From Streptomyces sp. NBC_00442 (GTDB lineage: Bacteria; Actinomycetota; Actinomycetes; Streptomycetales; Streptomycetaceae): a DNA stretch of 64,000 nt. Each line of letters starts with the position of its first letter. The first letter of the stretch is position 1. The DNA lies in the NCBI RefSeq assembly GCF_036014195.1, contig NZ_CP107918.1, positions 310,001-374,000 on the forward strand. The letters run 5' to 3'. The position numbers were made by a program, and so were the translations under genes. Below, piece by piece: positions 18,100 to 25,874 of this stretch. Below the pieces are notes generated by a model. It was not told the origin of the DNA, ran no database searches, and was given only the letters and a program-made list of their open reading frames with translations.

Positions 18100-18519
18100 T
18101 CAGCCCGCGGCCAGCACCTCGGTGAGGAACGCGTCCACGTCGACCTCTTCCCGGCCCGGCGGGACGACCTCGTACGTCTTCTCCAGGAAGTGGCGCAGAG
18201 CGGGTTCCCACGCGGAGAACACCGCGCACCCCCAGGTCCCGTCGAGACCGCACCCGGCGAGTTCGATACGCGTCTCCCGGCGGCCCTCGACGATCTGGGG
18301 CGCCACCCGCACGTCCCCGTCGCCCGTCGCCCGGTGCAGCCCCTGGGCCAGCAGGTCCCGCTCGATCGTCCACACGACGGCGATGTCCTGCTGCAGCTCG
18401 AAGCGGAGGCCGACCGCGAACGGGTCGTCGGCCCCGTAGGTGAGCCGGGTGACCACCGGGACGCGCTCCGCCCCGTCGGCCTCCAGGTTCATGAACACGG
18501 TCTCGCACAGGGAGTTCAC
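18100..18519 (-). CDS. SsgA-like sporulation and cell-division regulator (SALP)
   Basis: A 139-residue protein of the actinomycete-specific SsgA family. Family features are the start of the fold LVTRLTYGADDPFAVGLRFEL (seen as VVTRLTYGADDPFAVGLRF), WTIERDLLAQGL, and the C-terminal VDAFLTEVL. SsgA-like proteins act in septum placement and spore wall assembly. The GTG start at 18519 follows GGAGGCG. It is just downstream of the SigB-type sigma gene on the same strand, but a strong hairpin separates them. Which of the SALP paralogs it is cannot be said. Confidence 0.93.
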   Translation of the reverse strand: MNSLCETVFMNLEADGAERVPVVTRLTYGADDPFAVGLRFELQQDIAVVWTIERDLLAQGLHRATGDGDVRVAPQIVEGRRETRIELAGCGLDGTWGCAVFSAWEPALRHFLEKTYEVVPPGREEVDVDAFLTEVLAAG

Positions 18520-18577
18520 AAAACGCCTCCAGCATTCGGGCTCGGGCAGGCGTCGGTTCTTCCAGGAACATCGAACG

Positions 18578-18613
18578 GCGGCGGGACCCCGGCCCGCATC
18601 GGGGTCCCGCCGC
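18578..18613 (-). terminator. Terminator after the SigB-type sigma gene
   Basis: GCGGCGGGACCCC (18578-18590) pairs perfectly with 18601-18613 (13-bp stem, 10-nt loop), 32 bp beyond the sigma factor stop codon. Confidence 0.75.
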
Positions 18614-18645
18614 GGGTACCGCGGACGGCCAGGTACCGCGGGCGG

Positions 18646-19554
18646 TCAGGCCCGCGCGGTGGCGTCCTCGGTCATGCCGGCGCGAAGCTTGGTCAGGATG
18701 CGCGACAGCAGGCGCGAGACCTGCATCTGCGAGACCCCGAGCTCCGCCCCGATCTCCGACTGCGTCATTTCGAGGCCGAACCGCATGCTCACGATCCTGC
18801 GCTCACGCTCGCTCAGGTCTCCCATCAGGGGCGCGAGGGACTGGAGGTTCTCGACCTTCTCCATGCCCGGGTCGTCCTCGCCGAGGAAGTCGACGAGCGT
18901 GCGGCTGCGGTTTCCGGCGGCGCCGCCCGCGTCCTCCGTGTCGGCCGACATGTCGAGCGAGCCCGCGGTGTATCCGTTGGCCGCGACGAGACCCTCGACG
19001 ATCTCTTCCTCGTCCCGGTCCAGGTGGGCGGCGAGCTCCCGCACGGTGGGGTCGCGGTCCAGGTCGACCGCGAGCCTCTCCTTGGCCTTCGCGATGTCCA
19101 CGCGCAGCTCCTGGAGGCGCCGGGGCACGTGCACGGCCCAGGTCGTGTCCCGGAAGAAGCGCTTGATCTCGCCCACGATGTACGGGACGGCGAATGACGT
19201 GAACTCGACCTCGCGCGACAACTCGAACCGGTCGATCGCCTTGATCAGGCCGATGGTGCCGACCTGGATCACGTCCTCCATCTCGCCGCTGCCCCGGTTG
19301 CGGAAGCGGCCGGCGGCGAAGCGCACCAACGACAGGTTCATCTCGATGAGCGTGTTCCGCGCGTACTGGTATTCGGCCGTGCCCTCTTCCAGTACCTGGA
19401 GCCGCTCGAAGAAGACCTTCGACAGCTCACGGGCGTCCTTCGGCGCCACCTTCCCCGCGTCCTCGACCCACGGCAGCTCCCCTACGCCGGGGTCCATGGT
19501 CTTGGCCGCCGGCCGGTCCGTCCGCTCGCGTACCGTCACTTGCGCCGCTGCCAT
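18646..19554 (-). CDS. RNA polymerase sigma factor, SigB/SigF/SigG family
   Basis: A 302-residue stress- or development-type group 3 sigma factor. Region 2 reads LVRFAAGRFRNRG...EDVIQVGTIGLIKAIDRFE with the -10 recognition helix FTSFAVPYIVGEIKRFFRD. Region 3 follows (PRRLQELRVDIAKAKERL). Region 4 has LSERERRIVSMRFGLEMTQSEIGAELGVSQMQVSRLLSRIL. ATG 19554 has the strong ribosome site GGGAGG; more upstream in-frame starts lack one. The next gene upstream encodes an HATPase anti-sigma-type kinase, so control by partner switching is likely. Streptomyces have about nine such paralogs; which one this is cannot be decided here. Confidence 0.95.
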   Translation of the reverse strand: MAAAQVTVRERTDRPAAKTMDPGVGELPWVEDAGKVAPKDARELSKVFFERLQVLEEGTAEYQYARNTLIEMNLSLVRFAAGRFRNRGSGEMEDVIQVGTIGLIKAIDRFELSREVEFTSFAVPYIVGEIKRFFRDTTWAVHVPRRLQELRVDIAKAKERLAVDLDRDPTVRELAAHLDRDEEEIVEGLVAANGYTAGSLDMSADTEDAGGAAGNRSRTLVDFLGEDDPGMEKVENLQSLAPLMGDLSERERRIVSMRFGLEMTQSEIGAELGVSQMQVSRLLSRILTKLRAGMTEDATARA

Positions 19555-19701
19555 GAGGACAACCTCCCTAGTCGCCAAAACTATGTCCGTCGAAGCAAGC
19601 GTCTGCCCCGGGCCGTCGGGAACATGTACTCCGACCCCCAACTGGCTGAAGCAGTCGGCCGGGGACCGGCGCTCACCGGGCGCACTCGACGGCGGGAGGG
19701 T

Positions 19702-20118
19702 TCAGCGCGGCAGGGCGACGCAGACGTTCTTGCCGCCGTCGGCGGCCGGGGTGACGGCGACGCTCTTGGCGAGGTAGCGGACCAGGAGCCAGCCGAATCC
19801 GCCTTCGTACCCACGCAGATCAGGGGTGCGCTCCCGCGGCGGCACGGGGCTGGGGTCGCGCACGCTGATGCGCAGCGTGGCGGGGTCCGCGGCGAGGTCC
19901 AGGGACGTCGCTCCCCCGGCGTGACGCAGAGCGTTGGTGACGAGTTCGGAGACGATGAGGACGGCGTTCTCGATGCTTTCCTTCGACGGCGCCGGCACGA
20001 GTGCGGCGAGGAAGTCGCGGGCGGTGTCGCGTGCCTGGGCGGCCGTCGTCGGCCCCGTGACGGACGGGTCGAGGTCCGGCGGCGAACCGGTACCGGTGGT
20101 GGCAGGCGGGCGAGCCAT
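19702..20118 (-). CDS. RsbW/SpoIIAB-like ATP-binding anti-sigma regulator
   Basis: A 138-residue HATPase_c protein. The N box is IENAVLIVSELVTNALRHAGG and the G box is YEGGFGWLLVRYLAKSVAV. Such proteins bind a SigB-type sigma factor or phosphorylate an anti-anti-sigma protein. ATG 20118 was preferred, with GGGGG upstream, over a TTG two codons earlier. It lies 147 bp upstream of the sigma gene on the same strand; that pairing suggests, but does not prove, that they are partners. Confidence 0.88.
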   Translation of the reverse strand: MARPPATTGTGSPPDLDPSVTGPTTAAQARDTARDFLAALVPAPSKESIENAVLIVSELVTNALRHAGGATSLDLAADPATLRISVRDPSPVPPRERTPDLRGYEGGFGWLLVRYLAKSVAVTPAADGGKNVCVALPR

Positions 20119-20299
20119 GGGCAAAACCCCCAGATGATCGGTCCTGGGTCAGATGTCGTGGTGTCTGTATGTCTCGGTATCTGTGTGCTGTGCTCCTGCC
20201 CGCTATCCCCTTGACCGAACGTGTTCATCCCACGTCCTGGTCCGACCGGATCGCGTACGGGGTCCGGGCCGCCGGGCCCGGCACACGCCGGCCGAGGCG

Positions 20300-21835
20300 T
20301 TACGCGGGGGTCCCCGGTGCGGGATCGGGCTGTGTCTCGGCGGCCTTGGCCATGTTGCGGGCCATGCCGCCGAAGACGATGGAGTGGAAGGGCGAGACGC
20401 TCCACCAGTAGGCGTGTCCGAGCAGCCCGCGCGGATGGAAGATCGCCTTCTGCCGGTAGAGACTGCGCCCGTCCCCGTCCGGTTCGATGCGCATCTCCAG
20501 CCAGGCCAGGCCCGGCAGCCGCATCTCCGCGCGCAGGCGCAGGAGGCGGCCGGGAACGATCTCCTCGACCCGCCAGAAGTCGAGCGAGTCGCCGACCCGC
20601 AGCCGGTGCGCGTCCCGGCGGCCGCGGCGCAGGCCCACGCCGCCCGCCAGCCGGTCCAGCCAGCCCCGTACCGCCCAGGCCAGCGGGAAGGAGTACCAGC
20701 CGTTCTCGCCGCCGATGCCTTCGACCACGCGCCACAGGACGGCGGCGGGCGCGTCGACCGTGCGCTCGCGCTCGTCGGTGTAGAGGCTGCCGCCCGCCCA
20801 GTCGGGGTCGGTGGGCAGCGGGTCGCTGGGCGCGCCCGGCAGAGCGGCGTTGGACCAGCGCGTGTCGACCTGCGCCTCGCGGACGCGCCGCAGGGCCAGT
20901 TCGAGGGCGTCGTCGAAGCCGAGCGGGGCGCCCGGCTCGTCGGGCACGTACCGCGTGATGTCGTGTTCGCCGCAGACCACTTCGTGGCGCAGGGACTCCG
21001 CGAGGGGCCGGGCGATGGCGCGCGGCACCGGGGTGACCAGACCGATCCAGTGGCTGGAGAGCCTCGGGCTGAGCATCGGCACCGGCAGGATCAAGCGGTG
21101 GGGCAGACCGGCGACCTTGGCGTAGCGCTCCATCATGGCGCGGTAGGTCATGATGTCGGGGCCCCCGACGTCGAAGGCCCGGTCGACCTCCCGCGGCATG
21201 CGGGCGCTCGCTACGAGATAGCGCAGCACGTCGCGGATGGCGATGGGCTGGATCCGTGTGCCGACCCAGCTGGGCGTCACCATGACCGGCAGGCGCTCGG
21301 TCAGGTAGCGCAGCATTTCGAACGAGGCCGAGCCGGAGCCGATGACGACGGCGGCTCGGAGCACGGTGGCGGGTACCGCGCCGGCCAGGAAGACCTCGCC
21401 CACCTCGGCGCGGGAGCGCAGGTGCGGCGACAGCTGCCGCACCGGTACATCGGCCGGGGTGAGCCCGCCGAGGTAGACGATGCGGCGGACCCCGGCACCG
21501 GCCGCCCCCTGTGCGAAGGTGTGGGCGGCTTCGCGGTCGGTCTTCTCGAAGCCCGCCCCGGTGCCGAGGGCGTGCACGAGGTAGTACGCGACGTCGACGT
21601 CGTGCAAGGCGCCGGCGACCGAGTCGGCGTCGGTGACATCACCCCGTACGACCTCGACGCGGTCGGCCCACGGCTGGTCGCGCAGCTTCTCCGGGGAGCG
21701 CGCGAGGCAGCGCACGTGGTGCCCGGCCTTCAGGAGCTCGGGCACGAGCCGGCCGCCGATGTATCCCGTGGCGCCGGTCACCAGGCACGTCAGCGGCCGG
21801 GCCGCGTCGCGCTCCGTCTCGTCTCCTGATGCCAC
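20300..21835 (-). CDS. NAD(P)-binding SDR protein with C-terminal DUF2867 domain
   Basis: A 511-residue protein with two parts. Residues 15-320 are an extended/atypical SDR Rossmann fold with the nucleotide-binding motif VTGATGYIGG (residues 19-28) and HVRCLARSPEKL. Residues about 350-500 are DUF2867 (SRPBCC-like: FWRVEEIVPGRLLRLRAEMRLPG ... YRQKAIFHPRGLLGHAYWW). The fusion is common in actinobacteria and cyanobacteria; the substrate is unknown. The GTG start at 21835 sits 20 codons before the Rossmann motif; its ribosome site is weak, so the N-terminus could be longer. It directly precedes the DNA of the HATPase gene, 181 bp apart. Confidence 0.85.
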   Translation of the reverse strand: MASGDETERDAARPLTCLVTGATGYIGGRLVPELLKAGHHVRCLARSPEKLRDQPWADRVEVVRGDVTDADSVAGALHDVDVAYYLVHALGTGAGFEKTDREAAHTFAQGAAGAGVRRIVYLGGLTPADVPVRQLSPHLRSRAEVGEVFLAGAVPATVLRAAVVIGSGSASFEMLRYLTERLPVMVTPSWVGTRIQPIAIRDVLRYLVASARMPREVDRAFDVGGPDIMTYRAMMERYAKVAGLPHRLILPVPMLSPRLSSHWIGLVTPVPRAIARPLAESLRHEVVCGEHDITRYVPDEPGAPLGFDDALELALRRVREAQVDTRWSNAALPGAPSDPLPTDPDWAGGSLYTDERERTVDAPAAVLWRVVEGIGGENGWYSFPLAWAVRGWLDRLAGGVGLRRGRRDAHRLRVGDSLDFWRVEEIVPGRLLRLRAEMRLPGLAWLEMRIEPDGDGRSLYRQKAIFHPRGLLGHAYWWSVSPFHSIVFGGMARNMAKAAETQPDPAPGTPA

Positions 21836-22075
21836 GGGGCACCCGCTCTCTGTGCTCGCGCGCCCCGGCGGTGCCCGGCTCTTGCGCCGGGCACCGGGGC
21901 ACGCTGTCGACGGGGTACACGGTGGCATCCAGGATCCGGACATCGCGGCATCCCGTGTGCCACCGGTGTTGCGCGGGCCGGGCCGCCGGTGTCGCGCGGC
22001 CCGGCCGGGGCGCTGGGGAGTGTCTTCAAAGTGGCGTCGTCGCCCGCGAGTCCGACGGGACTTCGAGGACACGGC

Positions 22076-23929
22076 CTAGGGCACGACGACGCGTTCCACG
22101 AGGAGCCGTACGGCCGCCGCGATCGATTCGGCGTCGATGCCGGCGAGACGCAGCTGTTCCTCGGGGCCGGCCGATGACGGCATGGTCCGCACGCCGAGCC
22201 GCACCAGGCGCGGCACCGGGCGGCCGTCGGCGAACGCCTCGGCCACCGCGTCGCCGATCCCGCCCTGCACCCGGTGGTCCTCCACCGTGACGAGGCAGCC
22301 CGTCGCCTCCGCGGCTTCCTGGAGGGTCCGCGCGTCGACGGGCTTGACCGAGTACAGGTCGATGACGCGCACGGCGATGCCCTCCCGGTCGAGGAGTTCA
22401 CCCGCGCGCAGCGCCTCCTGGACCGTGACGCCGGCGGCGACGACGGTCACCCGGTCCTGGTCGCTCGACCGCAGGACCTTGGACCCGCCGGGGGCGAACC
22501 GCTCGTCGGGGCCGTAGATGACGGGGGCCTCGCCGCGGCCGGTGCGCAGGTAGCGCACCCCCGGCAGGTCGGCCATCGCGGCGACCAGCTGTGCGGTCTG
22601 GTTGGCGTCGCACGGGTAGAGCACGGTGCTGCCGTGTACGGCGCGGAACATCGCCAGGTCTTCGAGGCCCATCTGCGACGGCCCGTCCTGGCCGATGGAG
22701 ACCCCGGCGTGCGAGCCGACGATGTTGATCCCGGCCTGGCTGACGGCGGCCATGCGCACGAAGTCGTGGGCGCGGGTCAGGAAGGCGGCGAACGACGAGG
22801 CGTAGGGGACGTAGCCCCTGGCCTGGAGGCCGACGGCGGCGGCGACGAGCTGCTGTTCGGCGATGTAGCACTCGAAGTAGCGTTCGGGGTGGGCCTTGCC
22901 GAAGAACTCCGTGCGCGTGGAGTCGCCGACCTCGCCGTCCAGGGCCACCACGTCCTCGCGTGCCGAGCCGAGCGCGGCGAGGGCCTGGCCGAAGGCGTCG
23001 CGGGTCGCCACCGAGTCGCCGACCTCGAAGCGCGGCAGGTCGAGGTGGCCGATGTCCGCGTCGCGACGGGCGGGGGCGGAGGGCGGCGAGGACACCTCGA
23101 CGCGGACGAAGCGGGGGCCGCCGAGTTCCTCGATTGCGGCGTCCGCGTCGGGCAGCGGCTTTCCGTGGTGGCCTTCGCGGTCCTCGACCTCGGCGACCCC
23201 GCGGCCCTTGAGGGTGTGGGCGATGACGGCGGTGGGCTGCGACGTCGTGGCCGACGCCTCGGCGAACGCCGCGTCCACCGCCTCGATGTCGTGTCCGTCG
23301 ATCTCGATGGTGTGCCAGCCGAAGGCCTTCAGGCGGCGGGCGTACGCGTCGAGGTCCCAGCCGTGGCGGGTGGGGCCGCGCTGCCCGAGCCGGTTCACGT
23401 CGATGATCAGCGTGAGGTTGTCGAGGTTCTCGTACGCCGCGTGCTCGGCGGCCTCCCAGACGGACCTCTCGGCCATCTCGCTGTCGCCGGACAGCACCCA
23501 CACCCGGTACGGCGCGTGGTCGAGCCGCTTGCCCGCGAGCGCCATGCCGACCCCGACCGGAAGCCCCTGCCCCAGCGAGCCCGTGGCCACGTCCACCCAG
23601 GGGAGCCGGGGGGTGGGGTGCCCCTCCATGCGGCTGTCGCGGCGGCGGAACGTCAGGAGTTCTTCGTCGTCCACGACACCCGCCGCCCGGTACATCGCGT
23701 ACAGGAGCGGGGAGGCGTGTCCCTTGGAGAGGATGAACCGGTCGTTGCCGGGGTGCTCCGGGTGGTCGAAGTCGTAGCGCAGGTGGTGGGCGAGCAGGAC
23801 CGCCGCCAGGTCGGATGCGGACATGGAGGACGTGGGGTGGCCGGAGTTCGCAGCGGCGGCCGCGCGCACGGCGTCCACCCTCAGCTGCTGCCCCAGGTCG
23901 GCGAGTTCCAGCGCGGCTTCGCGTTGCAT
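22076..23929 (-). CDS. tkt: Transketolase
   Basis: A 617-residue thiamine-diphosphate enzyme moving two-carbon units between sugar phosphates in the pentose phosphate pathway. The PP domain has AANSGHPTSSMSAS, SKGHASPLLYA, GSLGQGLPVGVGMALA and the TPP motif GDSEMAERSVWEAAEHA. The Pyr domain holds the catalytic Glu in YIAEQQLVAAAVGL. It is shorter than the usual bacterial enzyme of about 660-700 residues and closer to the short, animal-like transketolase length. ATG 23929 follows a near-perfect AAGGAG site. It may not be the main housekeeping copy; that is inferred from length and from its place among stress genes. Confidence 0.94.
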   Translation of the reverse strand: MQREAALELADLGQQLRVDAVRAAAAANSGHPTSSMSASDLAAVLLAHHLRYDFDHPEHPGNDRFILSKGHASPLLYAMYRAAGVVDDEELLTFRRRDSRMEGHPTPRLPWVDVATGSLGQGLPVGVGMALAGKRLDHAPYRVWVLSGDSEMAERSVWEAAEHAAYENLDNLTLIIDVNRLGQRGPTRHGWDLDAYARRLKAFGWHTIEIDGHDIEAVDAAFAEASATTSQPTAVIAHTLKGRGVAEVEDREGHHGKPLPDADAAIEELGGPRFVRVEVSSPPSAPARRDADIGHLDLPRFEVGDSVATRDAFGQALAALGSAREDVVALDGEVGDSTRTEFFGKAHPERYFECYIAEQQLVAAAVGLQARGYVPYASSFAAFLTRAHDFVRMAAVSQAGINIVGSHAGVSIGQDGPSQMGLEDLAMFRAVHGSTVLYPCDANQTAQLVAAMADLPGVRYLRTGRGEAPVIYGPDERFAPGGSKVLRSSDQDRVTVVAAGVTVQEALRAGELLDREGIAVRVIDLYSVKPVDARTLQEAAEATGCLVTVEDHRVQGGIGDAVAEAFADGRPVPRLVRLGVRTMPSSAGPEEQLRLAGIDAESIAAAVRLLVERVVVP

Positions 23930-24325
23930 GTCACTCCTTGCGTTCGACGGCCCGGCGGGCGGGCCCGTTGACGGGCGCGATGGCGGTGGCCGGGCGGGAC
24001 CGCGGGGCCCGCGGTCCGGGCGCGCCTTCTGCGGCCACGCGCGCCGCGGGCCACTCCCGCGCCGGGTATCCCGGCGCGCCGGGCCCAAACGGCACATGGC
24101 GTCCCCACCGGAGCACGGGCGCGACGACCGGACCAATCCTTCGCCACGCCCGCGCCGAATGAGCGGTGGGACGGCCGGAGTCCAGGAGGATCGGGGCCGT
24201 CGGCACAGTGCCCCGGCATGCCGCACGACCCGCACCCGGCCGCGCCGGCGCGGCCGTTGCGGTGCGCCGACGTCCCCAGCCCGTCGCCCCCAGCCAGTCC
24301 CCCCGAGACCCGAGGAGCCCGTCCC
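23930..24325. other. Divergent intergenic region between tkt and the photolyase gene
   Basis: 396 bp of very GC-rich DNA between divergent genes. It must hold both promoters, but I found no convincing -35/-10 pair. It contains several short GC palindromes and no credible gene on either strand. Confidence 0.6.
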
Positions 24326-25684
24326 GTGTCGGTGTCCGTAGTCCTGTTCACGTCCGATCTGCGGTTGCACGACAATCCGGTGCTGTCCGCCGCGGTGCGC
24401 GGAGCCGATCAGGTCGTCCCGCTGTTCGTGGACGACGACGGGGTGCGGGCGGCCGGATTCGACGCCGCCAATCGCCGGGCCTTCCTCGCCGACTGCCTGG
24501 CCGACCTGGACGCCGGACTGCGCGAGCGCGGCGGGCACCTGGTGGTCCGTTCCGGTGATGTCGTGGCGGAGGTGTGTTCCGTCGTGACGTCGGTGCGCGC
24601 GGAACGGGTGCACCTCGCGGGCGGCGTGAGCCGGTACGCCGTGCGGCGCGAGGAGCGGCTGCGCACGGCGCTCGACGACATCGGATGCGCCCTGTCGGTG
24701 CACGACGCGGTGGTGACGGTGCTCGCGCCGGGCGCCGTCACCCCGGCGGGCAGCGACCACTACGCGGTGTTCACGCCGTACTTCCGGCGCTGGGCCGAAT
24801 CGAGCGTCCGGGATGTCGCCCCGACGCCCCGCGCCGTTTCCGTGCCCCGGATCGCGGCCGGCAGCGTGCCGCGCCGCGCCACGGCGGACGGCGTGTCCCC
24901 CGGTGTCATGGAGGGCGGTGAGACGGCGGGCAGGAAGCGGCTCCGGCAGTGGCTCGCGGGCGGCGTCGCCGGGTACGAGGACGGCCACGACGATCTGGGC
25001 GGCGACGCCACGTCGCGCCTCTCGCCCTTCCTGCACTTCGGCGCGCTCTCCGCGACCGAGCTGGTCCACCTGGCGCGACGCGAGGGGTCGTCGGGCGCAG
25101 AGGCGTTCATCAGGCAGCTGGCGTGGCGGGACTTCCACCATCAGGTGCTGGCGGCCCGGCCGCGGGCGGCGGGCGAGGACTACCGCGACCGCGGCGACCG
25201 ATGGCGCTCGGACGAGCGGGAGATCGCCGCGTGGCGCGGGGGACGCACCGGATACCCGCTGGTGGACGCGGCGATGCGACAGCTCGCCCACGAGGGGTGG
25301 ATGCACAACCGGGGCCGGATGCTCGTGGCGAGCTTCCTCACCAAGACGCTCTACACCGACTGGCGGATCGGCGCCCGGCACTTCCTGGAGCTGCTGGTCG
25401 ACGGGGACGTCGCCAACAACCAGCTCAACTGGCAGTGGGTGGCCGGGACCGGCACCGACACCCGGCCCAACCGCGTCCTCAATCCGGTGGTCCAGGGCAA
25501 GCGCTTCGATCCGCGCGGCGACTACGTGCGCCGCTGGGTGCCCGAACTCGCCGACGTCGAGCGGAAGTTCATCCACGAGCCGTGGAAGATGGCCGAGGGC
25601 GACCGGGCGGCGCTCGACTACCCCGGCCCGGTCGTGGACCTCGCCGAGGGCCGCGCCCGCTTCGAGCAGGCCCGGGGAGCGTGA
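24326..25684 (+). CDS. phr: Deoxyribodipyrimidine photolyase (CPD photolyase)
   Basis: A 452-residue light-driven repair enzyme for UV-induced pyrimidine dimers. The antenna domain begins VVLFTSDLRLHDNPVLSAAV. The FAD domain carries LSPFLHFGALSATEL, QLAWRDFHHQVL, EGWMHNRGRMLVASFLTK and the signature NNQLNWQWVAGTGTDTRPNRVLNP. The GTG start at 24326 has AGGAG at the right spacing; an upstream ATG at 24218 would add a Pro-rich segment with no homology. It is divergent from tkt and convergent with the phosphatase gene. Length and motifs are complete. Confidence 0.95.
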   Translation: MSVSVVLFTSDLRLHDNPVLSAAVRGADQVVPLFVDDDGVRAAGFDAANRRAFLADCLADLDAGLRERGGHLVVRSGDVVAEVCSVVTSVRAERVHLAGGVSRYAVRREERLRTALDDIGCALSVHDAVVTVLAPGAVTPAGSDHYAVFTPYFRRWAESSVRDVAPTPRAVSVPRIAAGSVPRRATADGVSPGVMEGGETAGRKRLRQWLAGGVAGYEDGHDDLGGDATSRLSPFLHFGALSATELVHLARREGSSGAEAFIRQLAWRDFHHQVLAARPRAAGEDYRDRGDRWRSDEREIAAWRGGRTGYPLVDAAMRQLAHEGWMHNRGRMLVASFLTKTLYTDWRIGARHFLELLVDGDVANNQLNWQWVAGTGTDTRPNRVLNPVVQGKRFDPRGDYVRRWVPELADVERKFIHEPWKMAEGDRAALDYPGPVVDLAEGRARFEQARGA

Positions 25685-25808
25685 TCCCGCGGGACTCCCC
25701 GAGGCGCGCACCGTAACGCAGGTCACACGCATGGGCGTATGTGCAGGGGGCACCCGGTGTGTATGCCCCCTCGGGGCCAGGCTTTCCCCCCACGCCTGGT
25801 CCGGGCCC

Positions 25809-25847
25809 GCGGCCCCGCCGTCCCTCCCCCCGGACGCGCGGGGCCGC
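25809..25847. terminator. Bidirectional terminator between photolyase and phosphatase genes
   Basis: GCGGCCCCGC (25809-25818) pairs with GCGGGGCCGC (25838-25847). The 19-nt interior adds an inner CGTCC/GGACG pairing, between convergent genes. Confidence 0.65.
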
Positions 25848-25874
25848 TTCATGTCTCCGGCGGGTCGGCGACCG

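Noticed and set aside
20153..21829. Plus-strand open frame (558 codons) opposite the SDR/DUF2867 gene
   Set aside because: The minus strand has the Rossmann motif and DUF2867 domain; the plus frame shows no conserved features.
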